Positions 44,005-52,945 of a DNA stretch of 64,000 bases are shown one piece after another. A program made the position numbers and the translations under genes. The DNA comes from Paramagnetospirillum kuznetsovii (lineage in GTDB: Bacteria; Pseudomonadota; Alphaproteobacteria; Rhodospirillales; Magnetospirillaceae). The stretch is taken from the NCBI RefSeq assembly GCF_003284725.1, contig NZ_PGTO01000017.1, positions 1 to 64,000 on the forward strand, in the 5' to 3' direction. Positions within the stretch are counted from its first letter, which is position 1; each line of letters begins with the position of its first letter. The notes under the pieces are model-generated. The model ran no database searches. It saw only the letters and a program-made list of their open reading frames with translations, and was not told the DNA's origin.

Positions 44005-45545
44005 GGCAGCAACTCCCCGCCCTCGACAGACGAAGCGCCAGTGCCCATCAAAGGCAGCAGGTCATTATAGCCCTTGATGTTGGGCGGCGGGATGGTGATG
44101 TCGGTTACCCTTGGATCCTTCGGAGTAAATTCGGCCATAAGGGCAACTGGGTCAGGCATCTTTCCCGCGTCGAAGATCGCATCAAGGCGCTGGCCCAGAG
44201 CCTCCTCCACGGACGAGTCTTTGCTGGCGATATCGAGCAGGGTAACCATGATCCGGCATGCAAGCCGCGTCGGCATCCCGGCATTCAATACGCTCCATGC
44301 GCGAGAATAGGCTGCGCTGGGAAACAGGGAGTCCCGATAGAGCAGATTGCGCAGTGCCTGTGGTTTTCGTCGCAGCGTCCCGATGACATGGTGGTAGTCG
44401 ATATTCCGTCCGCGTTCGGAGCGGTTGACCCGGACACGTTCCATGGTGGCCACGGAAGTGGCTCCATAGAAGCAAACAAGGCGGTCATCGTATAGATGCA
44501 CCTCAAGCTTGTGCCCAATCAGCCGGGAGGGCACCGAGTACAGCACCCGATCAACGCTGATGGTGCTGTTGCGCGTGACGGGCACCGTCACCTTGGTGAA
44601 GTCGGTCGTCCGCCGCTTTGGTAACGGTCTGAGTTTCTCCCGCTCTTCGGCCACCAAGGCTTTACGTCTGGCGTTATGGCGGTCGCAGATGCCATCGACG
44701 AAGCGCCGGTAGTCATCGAGAGACTCGAAATCGAGACTGCCTCGGCGCAGGAGAGCTTGGGCGAGACGCCGCTTGATGTGAAGGTTCGAGGATTCGATCG
44801 AGCCGTTCTCGTTTGCCACGCCGGGATTGTTGCGCGTGGCCGTCATGCCGTAATGGTCGCACAGATCCTTGTAACGGCTGGTGAAGTCGAGTTGGGCATC
44901 GCGAGCGAGGTTCTTGTAGGCCGCCGACAGCGAGTCGGTGCGGTGCTCCACCGTGGTGCCGCCCAGCTTCCACAACGCGTCCTGCATTCCTTCGGCGACG
45001 GCTGAAAAGCTCTCGCCGCCAAGGATCACATGGGCGTGCTCCCATCCGCTGTAGACCAGACGGAAATGGTAAAGGCGATGGGGGAACGGCTCGCCGCCGA
45101 TGGTGACGCCGAGGGCATCGGCCACGGTGAAGTCGGACTGAGCCTGTTGCCCCGGCTCATGACGCTGGGGGAAGAAGACCTCCTTGTCCGCGCCATTGAG
45201 GGCTTGCCAATCGGCCACCCGACGCTCCAGCGTCCGGCGCACCGTATCGGGAACCGCATCTGGGCTGAATTCCTCCTGCAAGGTCTCGAAGATGGTGACG
45301 GCCATGATGCCCGGCATGGTCTTGAGCATTTCCAACGCCCGTGGCCAAACCTCGGTCAATGGATCGGTACGGGTCCGCCATGCCCGCTCTGGATTTTTCT
45401 GGGATGGAAGGCGGAGGTCATGGTCGAGCCGCCGCGCGGTACGCTCGCTGAAGCCAGACTTGGCCGCCGCGATCGCCTGAGTGTGATTCGGTCGTTGAGA
45501 CATGTAGCGCACTACCTGCTGATCGGTAACGTGAAGGCCAGGCAT
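44001..45545 (-). CDS. istA: IstA transposase (DDE)
   Basis: About 514 residues from ATG 45545 (MPGLHVTDQQVVRYMSQR); a longer frame opens at 45590. An HTH (NHTQAIAAAKSGFSERTARRLD) precedes the catalytic core, with RHEPGQQAQSDFTVADALG (first Asp), HRTDSLSAAYKN (second Asp) and ANENGSIESSNLHIKRRL (Glu). The C-terminal domain is intact. It should be active together with IstB. Confidence 0.95.
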   Translation of the reverse strand: MPGLHVTDQQVVRYMSQRPNHTQAIAAAKSGFSERTARRLDHDLRLPSQKNPERAWRTRTDPLTEVWPRALEMLKTMPGIMAVTIFETLQEEFSPDAVPDTVRRTLERRVADWQALNGADKEVFFPQRHEPGQQAQSDFTVADALGVTIGGEPFPHRLYHFRLVYSGWEHAHVILGGESFSAVAEGMQDALWKLGGTTVEHRTDSLSAAYKNLARDAQLDFTSRYKDLCDHYGMTATRNNPGVANENGSIESSNLHIKRRLAQALLRRGSLDFESLDDYRRFVDGICDRHNARRKALVAEEREKLRPLPKRRTTDFTKVTVPVTRNSTISVDRVLYSVPSRLIGHKLEVHLYDDRLVCFYGATSVATMERVRVNRSERGRNIDYHHVIGTLRRKPQALRNLLYRDSLFPSAAYSRAWSVLNAGMPTRLACRIMVTLLDIASKDSSVEEALGQRLDAIFDAGKMPDPVALMAEFTPKDPRVTDITIPPPNIKGYNDLLPLMGTGASSVEGGELLP

Positions 45546-45610
45546 CAAGACCGCACCGCAAGTTGATTCGGATGCGACCTTGGATACCACCCTCGACGCC
45601 GTCAGGCTGG

Positions 45611-45702
45611 AACGGCCCCATGGGGCCGTTTGTCATGCCGCCGCCCGCTGGGGCCGGTCTCCAGTCGGGGCTCCGCCCCTCCTTACGTCCGGCCCCAGCG
45701 GG
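45611..45702. terminator. Paired stem-loops upstream of istA
   Basis: A perfect 20-bp palindrome, AACGGCCCCATGGGGCCGTT, lies at 45611-45630. It is followed by a long hairpin with 14-bp perfect arms (45644-45657 and 45689-45702), whose loop holds another hairpin, GGGGC-TCC-GCCCC (45667-45679). They lie inside the IS between its right end and istA. They are likely transcription blocks protecting against read-through into the transposase. Confidence 0.6.
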
Positions 45703-45753
45703 CAATCATACCGGCCATCATAGTTGTCGCTCAACCGGCCAAGATAATTGTCG

Positions 45754-46350
45754 GCGGCGAGCTTCGCTATCCGGCAGCAGAATAATCTTTTCCTCAGCTG
45801 GCAGAGAGGCCTGCCGTTCGACAGGAAGAGACGCGGTATCAATGATGATCTCTACCAGAGAGTCGAAATCATCATACAGCGCGTCGATATCCGTTTCGTT
45901 GACCGGCAACATGCCGCCCTCTTCCAGCATGGGCTCCCCTGCCCCGCCCCTCGCCGGCGGCATCCCTGCAATTCCACGCTCCACCACCTTGGGAAACAAG
46001 GTCGCCCATTCCTGCTGCTCGACTTCCGTCAAATGGGCAAGCAGCCACATCAGCGCCCGTTCAACTTCATCCCTGTAAGCTTGCCTGGATTCAATCGTGC
46101 GCTGGCTCGATGTCCGCGGAGCATCGTCGCGCGGCGGTCGTCCTCTTTGGCCCATCTCTGATGAGATCTGCTCGGCAATCTGCGCAATACGCGCACGCTG
46201 TTGGTCGGATTCGATCGCCGCCAGGTAATTCTTAATCAGCCTGGCTCGGGCCGGCGGCTTTCTGCCCTGCAGCAGCGCAATCAGAGCGTCGCGGTGTTCG
46301 GCTTCCGTGTTGATCGAGGCGACTGGCGGGATGAGGCGGTGTTTGCCCAT
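45754..46350 (-). pseudogene. Gene truncated by IS21
   Basis: About 200 codons from ATG 46350 (MGKHRLIPPVASINTEAEHRDALIALLQGRKPPARARLIKNYLAAIES) run to LLPDSEARR at the IS edge. The frame then continues for a dozen codons into the IS end (RQLSWPVERQL) and stops at 45718. The N-terminal half has an RSR-type basic patch, and the C-terminal half is acidic (NETDIDALYDDFDSLVEIIIDT). The original stop may lie across the IS at 42929. No family recognised. Confidence 0.6.
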
Positions 46351-46678
46351 GGAAAGTTTGCCGATTTGCGAATTCAGGGATTTACCGCATACACGATTTC
46401 CGCCCTTGGAGTCCCGATTCATATCGGTATTTGAAAATAATTTTTGGGCACTTCATACGACACGCCGCACGTGGAATTTTCCCAATATTACTTGGGTTTC
46501 TAGAATTCATAAATCGTATCTGATAGACAGAAAATACGATTAACATACTGATATCGTTCACTGTTTCGAAATTTTGTTGTTGCAAACCGGATTTCTCCTG
46601 GGTTATGGTTTTGACATGAGTAAAACAAAACCGTTCCACAGGTAGGAACTGATGGTCGGCTTTAGAAGGGGACAGAAA
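46351..46678. other. Intergenic region upstream of the primase operon
   Basis: No gene; AT-rich around 46435-46560. It should hold the divergent promoters for 46350 and 46679. TTGACA at 46611-46616 could be a -35 element but I see no matching -10. Confidence 0.4.
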
Positions 46679-46939
46679 GTGAAGACAATTGTTACCGCAT
46701 ATGAACTCATCGATATCGTCAAGACGTTTGGCGTGAGTCTTACACGTGCGACTGTCGCCAATTGGTGCGACGCTTTCGATATCGGAAAAAAGAGCGGCCA
46801 CGTTTGGCTGATCGACGTCGATAAGATGCAGGCTCTCCTGGATTCCGATCTCTCGGATGTGTCCTGGGGCAAGCTGCACGCCGTGCAAAATGCCATGAAA
46901 GCCATTCGCGCCAATGGCGGCACCGCCTCGCTCGTTTAG
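46679..46939 (+). CDS. Small excisionase-like/MerR-type HTH protein
   Basis: 86 residues from GTG 46679 (AAGGGGA six bases upstream). MKTIVTAYELIDIVKTFGVSLTRATVANWCDAFDIGKKSGHVWLIDVDKMQALL has the HTH and the short wing of excisionase or MerR-like proteins. It precedes the primase gene by 71 bp. Confidence 0.55.
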   Translation: MKTIVTAYELIDIVKTFGVSLTRATVANWCDAFDIGKKSGHVWLIDVDKMQALLDSDLSDVSWGKLHAVQNAMKAIRANGGTASLV

Positions 46940-47010
46940 AACGCATCCGCCTTCACGCATTTAAAGACAATAATTTTCACCCAAAAATATATGGGCCAGG
47001 AGTCTGTAAA

Positions 47011-50000
47011 ATGACCGAATCATCACGCGACCCATCAATTGATGCGGCAATCGAGAGCCTCAAGCAGAGCCTCAATATCGTTGAGATCATTTCAAGCCGC
47101 GGCATTCAGCTGAAGCGCCAGGGCGCTGAGCATGTCGGGCTGTGCCCCTTCCATGAAGACACTAAGGCTTCCTTGTCGGTCAATCCTCAGAAGGGCGTGT
47201 ATTACTGCCGCGCCTGTGGCGCTGCTGGCACCGCGATCCGCTTCTTGCAGGAATATGAGGCCCGTTCCTTCGCCGATGTGGTCTACGAGCTTTCAAACGG
47301 CGGTATCGATCTTCGCCGCCGCAGTGGTTCACTGGTTGCGGCCACTTATGAGCGGACCGCAATGCGGACGACGTCATCGTCAAAGCCTACAACGCCGGAA
47401 CCCAAGGCGATCCTGCCCGTGCCGGCATCAGCTGAAGATATCGTCGCCACGGCGAGCGGATTCAGCGACTTGGGGGCCAAGACGCCGAAGTCGGTGAAGA
47501 TCCTCAATCCAAACAATGAGGATTGCCCGGTCTTCGATCAGAACATCACCATGCAGCACACCTATTGTGACGCCAATGGCGAGCTGCTGGGCTATGTGCT
47601 GCGCAATGATTGGGTCGATGCCGAAGGCGTGAAGCGCAAGTCGACCAAGCAGGTGGTCTGGGCTGAAGAGGTCCACATGCCCGACGGGTCGATCCGGTCT
47701 GGCTGGACAAGCATGGCTTTTCCGCCGCCGCGCCAGCCCTATGGTCGTGAACTTGTTAATCCGAATCCAAACGCGCTCTGCGCCTGGTTCGAGGGTGAGA
47801 AGGCGGTCGATTACGCCAATGAGCGGCTGGGCCAGGCAGCATACGTCGGAATGGGCTGGGTTGGCGGCGCCGGCGCCGTGGACAAGCTTGCTCTCGATCC
47901 CGAGGTTGCTGGGCGTGACCATATTCTTTGCCCTGATAACGATCCGGCCGGTCATGTCTGCATGCAGAAGCTGGAGCGCCAGCTGCGCGACGCGGGCTGC
48001 ACCGGTGATATCTATGTCGCCCTGGCGCCCGAAGGCGCAGCAAAGGGCTGGGATGCGGCTGATTCTTGCTGGAATGCCGAGCAGCTGACCAGATGGCTCG
48101 GGGCTGCAATCCCATATACAGAATGGAAGTCTGACATGGCCGAGGTCGAAACTGTCGAGATGGAGCGTGTCGCTGATGCCATTCAGCCATCACTGACCAC
48201 CCCAGCGGCGGCGCCGAATCTGGCCGATGTACCCCATGATGGCATCACGATCTACGACCGGATCTGCAACCAGGGCCCGGCCGTGTTGGAAGAGCCAGCA
48301 ACCCTGCAGATCCTGGGTCGCATGCGGAAGTCAAATAAGAGCGGCTATGGCGCCTTCCGGGTCGCCATGCGGGCTATCGGCATGGATGTCTCCAGCATGG
48401 AAGAGCGGATCAACCTGGCCCTGGCTGGCTTGACCAAGGACGGCATGCTGATCCACGGCCTGGCCAAGAACGATCCGGCATCGCTTCAGGATGGTCCGGT
48501 CGTGCAGATGCTGGTTCGCATGAAGGCCTGCGAGCGCACCGCCTATGTGCAGCTCAAGAAGGAGCTGTCCAAGATCGGCGTTCCGAGCGACGAAATGGAT
48601 AAGGCTGTTACTCTGGCTGCCCGTGAGAACGACGGCGGCATGTCCGACCGCGTGAACGGCCTGCTCCATGATTTTAAGATCACCATTCAACGCATGGGGT
48701 ATCACCGCGGCGTCTATTTCTATCTTTCCTCGGAAACTCGCGAAATCGTCTCTATGTCGGCTGAAAAACATCGCGATCGTAACCTGCTGCAATTGGCCCC
48801 CGCTGGCTTCTGGGAGTTGGCCTTCGGCACTGAGAAGGGCGGCATCAATTGGATCGATGCCGCCAGCTGGCTGATGCGCGACTGCCATCAGAAGGGTCTT
48901 TTTGAAAATGAACGTATCCGTGGACGCGGCGTCTGGTTTGATAACGGCCGCACTGTAATGCATCTTGGAGACCGCCTTATCATCGATGGAGAAACCTGTA
49001 AGATTGAGGATTATTGCGGGTCATACCATTATGAGATAAATAATACTTTGCCTGCGCCACTGATGGATGATCCGCTGACAGACGAAGAGGGTCGTGAAAT
49101 CGCCGATATTATTTACTCTGGCCTGCGCTGGGAGAATCAAGGCCATGGCTATTTGCTTATTGGCTGGATCGTTTCGGCCATGGTCGGTGGCGCAATGCCA
49201 TGGCGGCCTCATGTCTGGCTTAGCGGGCCTTCCGGTTCTGGCAAGACATGGACACAGACCATGATCATTAGCCCGCTGCTTGGAAGTCTAACGCTTGCCT
49301 TTAAGGGTGCAACTGAAGCAGCTATCCGCGGTAAGCTACAATCTGATTCCCTTGCTGTTCTTTTTGATGAGGCAGAAAGCCAAACTGAGAGAACAAAAAA
49401 GCAAATGGAGGCTGTGCTTGGTCTGGCTCGCACTTCTAGCAGCGGCACAACGAACAGCGGACCGATCGACGATCCAAGCAATGAAAAGAAGGATAATGAT
49501 TTCTGTGTCGGAAGAGGAACTCAAGGTGGTGGGAGTGTTTCTTACCAAATCCGCTCATCATTTCTATTTTCTTCCATCAGTCCGGCACTCGAGCAGGAAG
49601 CCGATATCAATCGCTTCATGCAACTCCCATTTCGCAAGCCTCTAAAATTTATCCAGAATTCAGAGAGCAACCGAATTAAGTACGAAGAAGAATCGGCAAA
49701 TTTTGAACGCACAAAGAAGCGCGTAGAAGCTGCAGTAAAAAACGGCGTAACATCACGACGCCTGCTGGCTCGGATCCTGCAAAATTTACCGACGATTTTA
49801 GAAAATGTTGAAAATTTCCGTGCGGCTGCATCTGACGTACTGATGGACAGCCGCAATGGAGATACCGTTGGCGTTTTGCTGGCTTGCTATCATGCAATTA
49901 TCACCAAAGCAATGATTAGCAAGGATGAAGCAAAAACATTTATGCTAGAAAACAAGGATATATACGTCAAGCATATTGACGATACATCATCCTCATCCAA

Positions 50001-50646
50001 TGAAAGTCGCTGCCTGAACATCATTAAGGCATATAAGCTTGACGTTTACGGTAAGCTTTCTGTTCTTGATTGTATCTTGGCTGCCCAAAAGCTGTCGAGC
50101 GGCAAGCTCTATGATGAACCCTATGAAGATCTTGAGAAAAAGTTGAGTGACGCTGAGCGCCAATTCCGGCAGGAGCGCCGCAAGCGTGAGCGAGTTATTG
50201 CTATCGAGGCGGTAAATGTTCTTGGCGATTTCGGAATGAAATACTCGCCAAGCGAAGATTATGGATATGACTATGATTTAAATAAGGTTATCAGCGGACC
50301 TGCCGTGCTGTTTAACAAGATGTCCGTCGATATCTGGAATAAGGCTCTCGCCGGAACCCAGTGGGACACAGAGCTAAAGTGGCGGATCGCCATCTGCACA
50401 ATGCCTAACACCGTCGATTATATCATCGACCAAAAAACTGGTTCGGCAAAATTGGCGAAGAACAAAAGGCCGTGTGACATTAAGCGCCGTTATAGGGACC
50501 ATGATCAGGCGGGTGCGATGCGCTCAATCGCAATGTCGTTCAGGACATTTGTCGGTGGGTTGACAGCAGAGGAAGAGATTGAGGAATCGCTCGCTGATGA
50601 ACTCCCTGAACTTGAGGCTGCTTTCGCCGACGAAGCTGTCGCGTAA
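47011..50646 (+). CDS. Large plasmid primase-helicase (CHC2 zinc ribbon, Toprim, P-loop)
   Basis: 1211 residues. An N-terminal DnaG-type zinc ribbon uses Cys45, His48, Cys66 and Cys69. A Toprim-like part follows, with Glu261 in WFEGEKA and Asp309/Asp311 in CPDNDPAG. The helicase-like second half has Walker A GPSGSGKT (739-746) and Walker B LFDEAES (Asp786/Glu787), with DUF927-like surroundings. The tail is acidic. It probably primes and unwinds plasmid DNA. The segment from about 49.0 to 50.5 kb has lower GC than the first half. A terminator follows. Confidence 0.85.
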   Translation: MTESSRDPSIDAAIESLKQSLNIVEIISSRGIQLKRQGAEHVGLCPFHEDTKASLSVNPQKGVYYCRACGAAGTAIRFLQEYEARSFADVVYELSNGGIDLRRRSGSLVAATYERTAMRTTSSSKPTTPEPKAILPVPASAEDIVATASGFSDLGAKTPKSVKILNPNNEDCPVFDQNITMQHTYCDANGELLGYVLRNDWVDAEGVKRKSTKQVVWAEEVHMPDGSIRSGWTSMAFPPPRQPYGRELVNPNPNALCAWFEGEKAVDYANERLGQAAYVGMGWVGGAGAVDKLALDPEVAGRDHILCPDNDPAGHVCMQKLERQLRDAGCTGDIYVALAPEGAAKGWDAADSCWNAEQLTRWLGAAIPYTEWKSDMAEVETVEMERVADAIQPSLTTPAAAPNLADVPHDGITIYDRICNQGPAVLEEPATLQILGRMRKSNKSGYGAFRVAMRAIGMDVSSMEERINLALAGLTKDGMLIHGLAKNDPASLQDGPVVQMLVRMKACERTAYVQLKKELSKIGVPSDEMDKAVTLAARENDGGMSDRVNGLLHDFKITIQRMGYHRGVYFYLSSETREIVSMSAEKHRDRNLLQLAPAGFWELAFGTEKGGINWIDAASWLMRDCHQKGLFENERIRGRGVWFDNGRTVMHLGDRLIIDGETCKIEDYCGSYHYEINNTLPAPLMDDPLTDEEGREIADIIYSGLRWENQGHGYLLIGWIVSAMVGGAMPWRPHVWLSGPSGSGKTWTQTMIISPLLGSLTLAFKGATEAAIRGKLQSDSLAVLFDEAESQTERTKKQMEAVLGLARTSSSGTTNSGPIDDPSNEKKDNDFCVGRGTQGGGSVSYQIRSSFLFSSISPALEQEADINRFMQLPFRKPLKFIQNSESNRIKYEEESANFERTKKRVEAAVKNGVTSRRLLARILQNLPTILENVENFRAAASDVLMDSRNGDTVGVLLACYHAIITKAMISKDEAKTFMLENKDIYVKHIDDTSSSSNESRCLNIIKAYKLDVYGKLSVLDCILAAQKLSSGKLYDEPYEDLEKKLSDAERQFRQERRKRERVIAIEAVNVLGDFGMKYSPSEDYGYDYDLNKVISGPAVLFNKMSVDIWNKALAGTQWDTELKWRIAICTMPNTVDYIIDQKTGSAKLAKNKRPCDIKRRYRDHDQAGAMRSIAMSFRTFVGGLTAEEEIEESLADELPELEAAFADEAVA

Positions 50647-50655
50647 AGAAGGAGT

Positions 50656-50680
50656 GGCCGGATTTATCCGGCCTTTCCTT
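50656..50680. terminator. Bidirectional terminator
   Basis: GGCCGGAT-TT-ATCCGGCC at 50656-50673 is a perfect 8-bp stem, extended by AAGGA/TCCTT arms, followed by TTTCCTTCT. It lies 10 bp after the primase stop and before the convergent gene 50681-51046, so it can serve both. Confidence 0.85.
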
Positions 50681-51046
50681 CTAGTCGTTGCTCCATATAA
50701 GCCATTTTGGCGGTGGTGGCGGAAACTCACCTGGCCCATAGAGTTTCGGTCGAAAGGTTCGCACAGGACCTCCAGGACGGCGGAAGTGAACGATCTGCGC
50801 TTCGACGTTATCTCTATCAAATTCTGGCTCTCTCTTGGCGCGAACACGAGCCAGCATTTTTGCGCATTCTGGATTTGTGTTTTCGATCCACGTCTTCAGC
50901 ACAGCTCGATGGGTATCCCCGCCGCGAGATCCGCTGCAGAACATTCCGCTTCTGACCCGCTTTTCCAAAATAAATTCATCGTAGATCACCGGTGAGCCCG
51001 ACTCTTTTACGGCCATATGCGCCGACTGCGATTTTCTGATTGGCAT
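50681..51046 (-). CDS. Hypothetical plasmid protein (paralogue of 52029-52202)
   Basis: 121 residues. The region YDEFILEKRVRSGMFCSGSRGGDTHRAVLKTWIENTNPECAKMLARVRAKREP shares the pattern V-Y-D-x-x-x-x-E-K-x-V-R-x-G-M-F-C with the small gene at 52.1 kb. The end is Pro-rich (GPGEFPPPPPKWLIW). No known family. AAGGAG precedes the ATG at 51046. Confidence 0.6.
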   Translation of the reverse strand: MPIRKSQSAHMAVKESGSPVIYDEFILEKRVRSGMFCSGSRGGDTHRAVLKTWIENTNPECAKMLARVRAKREPEFDRDNVEAQIVHFRRPGGPVRTFRPKLYGPGEFPPPPPKWLIWSND

Positions 51047-51822
51047 TATGAATATCTCCTTGTTTGGGTCATGCGACCTGATATTGGCCGTTCTATAACT
51101 ACAACACGATTATGTATAACACATACCAATGGCTTTGTACGCTTGGTATTTTGTGTAGTTTTACGGCTATAGCACCGCAGACTGGTTATTCCATCGTTTT
51201 TTTATGGTGACTTTTCATGGTTGTGCCATCGACGTGCCACCGGTAGACAGTGCCCAGGCCGCTTATTCGTGATGCAGGCACATAAGAGAGATTCCACGAT
51301 ATTCATTGGGATATTCGTAACTGTACCAATAACAAGGATAGGACGCTACGTCCTAAAATTGGTAAAATCTTTCTAAAAGTGCTCCACAAGTCATGTGGCA
51401 CACAAAATCCTTCTGGCACAGTCTGTGTCACGTTGTTTTTCTAAAATATATTTGGAAAATTTTGCATGGTGGCACAATGGCACACCTATTCACGACATAG
51501 CCATATTTTCATTATAGCGAAATCGATCAAGCTAACAATACGTTACGATACCGGAACATGCCGCTGGATATCTCTCGAAAATTCAAATCCTGCAGAAGCC
51601 GTATGTTTTTCTGTGCCACTGTGCCATTTCTTATATTTCTATCTCCATTTATGAGGAAAAATGTAAGTAAAATAAGGAGTTTTTTGTTGTGGCACACTAC
51701 GCAAAATACGGTGGCACAGCTGTGCCATTGTGCCATTTGTGTGCCTTTCGATATTTAATGGCCAGAGCCGTTCCCCAGAACCCGGCATTTCCGCCGTCAT
51801 CCCTTATGCCAAGGCTCATTGA
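51047..51822. other. AT-rich region carrying the TGGCACA array
   Basis: No gene is supported. It holds at least 12 TGGCACA/TGTGCCA half-sites (next entry). Short frames are low complexity. It separates two paralogous genes of the same family. Confidence 0.5.
51222..51735. repeat. Array of TGGCACA/TGTGCCA half-sites
   Basis: TGTGCCA occurs at 51222, 51612, 51620, 51721 and 51729. TGGCACA occurs at 51396, 51414, 51470, 51478, 51690 and 51712. GTGCCA occurs at 51234. Three pairs are exact 8-bp-spaced direct repeats (51470/51478, 51612/51620, 51721/51729). The copies at 51712 and 51721 form the perfect palindrome TGGCACAGCTGTGCCA. The dense, ordered layout is typical of binding sites for a replication, partition or regulatory protein. 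It is not a CRISPR array. Confidence 0.75.
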
Positions 51823-51990
51823 TTAGAATCCATGCGCCCAGTCGCGGAGCCCGATGGATATAATGGTCCAAGGCTGATCTGCCAGCTTGTTCCAGGCGTG
51901 GCAGCAATGGTCGACGATATCCTCGTAGGATTGGAATATCCGGTTGGACAGCCAGTTTTTCCGCATGAACTGCCAGATGTTTTCGACCGG
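51823..51990 (-). pseudogene. IS630-family transposase, C-terminal remnant
   Basis: Minus-strand frame ENPVENIWQFMRKNWLSNRIFQSYEDIVDHCCHAWNKLADQPWTIISIGLRDWAHGF and a stop at 51823. ENPVENIW is the LNPVENIW motif with the catalytic Glu of IS630 transposases. Only the last 57 codons remain. Its 5' edge abuts the truncated small gene. Confidence 0.85.
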
Positions 51991-52028
51991 GTTCTCGCCG
52001 CCGTGGGAACCCCCTGCGTGGGTCCCAA

Positions 52029-52202
52029 TCAACGGGCCTTGGTATTAGCCCATAGTTTAACGGCCGACCAATGGGCCTCGCCGCCAAGCTTGGCGGCGCA
52101 GAACATGCCCATTCTGACCTTTTTCTCGACTGAATACGGGTCATAGACCCGTTGCTCCTCGACTACCGCCTTTCTGGCGGTCTTGGCATTTCTGGTGGAC
52201 AT
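52029..52202 (-). pseudogene. Paralogue of the 50.7-kb gene, cut by the IS630 remnant
   Basis: From ATG 52202: MSTRNAKTARKAVVEEQRVYD, then EKKVRMGMFCAAKLGGEAHWSAVKLWANTKAR, then a stop in the IS630-derived sequence. It aligns with residues 20-55 of the 50681-51046 product (RVRSGMFC, HRAVLKTW). The paralogue continues for another 65 residues, which are missing here. Confidence 0.55.
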
Positions 52203-52244
52203 TCTAACGCCTGGCTTAAATAACACCTGTAATATGTTTAACAT

Positions 52245-52560
52245 ATGCCAAAAAACTAGGCGTGCGAAACCTTACTGTGGAATTATGGGCGTCCATTTTA
52301 ACTGAACCCCAACTCAAAATACTAGAGGCGCCCACCCGTTTTCACATGCCGTCGGTTCGAAAACAGCATGGCTCCGGTCCTCATGCCGTCAACCGGCGTA
52401 AATCGTATTCTCTGTCTTGGGACACAGGATGCGTGAGAATAATACTAATCATTCGGAAGTTAGTTGAAAATAGATGTTGCGAATATGGCACCGTACCATT
52501 ATCATGAATCCATGAGTACCGGGAGATGGCTCCCAATTGCACAAAGTGAGGATTTCTGAA
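52245..52560. other. Leader region with promoter copy 1
   Basis: No gene. The 3' half holds a 44-bp promoter-like element (52467-52510). The rest is unremarkable. Confidence 0.4.
52467..52510 (+). promoter_or_regulatory. Promoter with internal dyad (copy 1)
   Basis: -35 TTGCGA (52477-52482), a 17-bp spacer, then -10 TATCAT (52500-52505). The spacer contains TGGCACCGTACCA (52486-52498), an imperfect palindrome whose left half is the TGGCAC of the 51-kb array. The whole 44 bp recurs at 54084-54127. The next gene starts 56 bp after the -10. Confidence 0.65.
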
Positions 52561-52905
52561 ATGACCGCCCCATCAAACATCGAAGCCGCCGTCGACGCCC
52601 TTATCAATGCCAATTCCTATATGGTCGGCTGGGAGATGACCTACCTGTCGATCTCGCGCCGGAATGGCAATTTTTACTACAATGCCAATGTGATTGACGT
52701 CGAAGTCGATGGCGAGGAAGAGCGGATCCGTGAGATCGATGATCTGCATGAGGCGGGCAATGACGGCATCGTCATGATCGGTTATGCCGTCGGCGAGCCC
52801 TATAAGAGCTCACCTTACTCCTTCGATCCCGAGACCCTGGTTATTATGACCACTCAGGCCGAGAAGCTCGAGGCCGAGCAGGCCAAGCACTCCATGTCCA
52901 TGTGA
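52561..52905 (+). CDS. Hypothetical plasmid protein
   Basis: 114 residues from ATG 52561 (GAGG upstream). EAAVDALINANSYMVGWEMTYLSISRRNGNFYYNANVIDVEVDGEEERIREIDDLHEAGNDGIVMIGYAVGEPY is acidic with a beta-rich centre. No family recognised. It follows promoter copy 1. Confidence 0.6.
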   Translation: MTAPSNIEAAVDALINANSYMVGWEMTYLSISRRNGNFYYNANVIDVEVDGEEERIREIDDLHEAGNDGIVMIGYAVGEPYKSSPYSFDPETLVIMTTQAEKLEAEQAKHSMSM

Positions 52906-52945
52906 GCCACCACCAGGCGTAACCGTAGATACCCGTCGGGACGGT

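Larger units (their letters stand above)
43011..45753 (-). mobile_element. IS21-family insertion sequence, complete
   Basis: The left end reads CGACAATTACGGTGGCCGGT, then GCGACAATTAGGATGGCCGG. The right end, on the complementary strand, has the same pair (CGACAATTATCTTGGCCGGT and GCGACAACTATGATGGCCGG). These are the multiple terminal repeats of an IS21-type element of about 2.74 kb. It encodes istA and istB. A second inward set of ACAATTAC...GTAATTGTCGCTG lies at about 43125-43145. The target duplication is not clear from the sequence. Confidence 0.9.

Noticed and set aside
51222-51735. CRISPR array
   Set aside because: The repeats are 7 bp, occur in both orientations, and the spacing is irregular; no cas genes are present.
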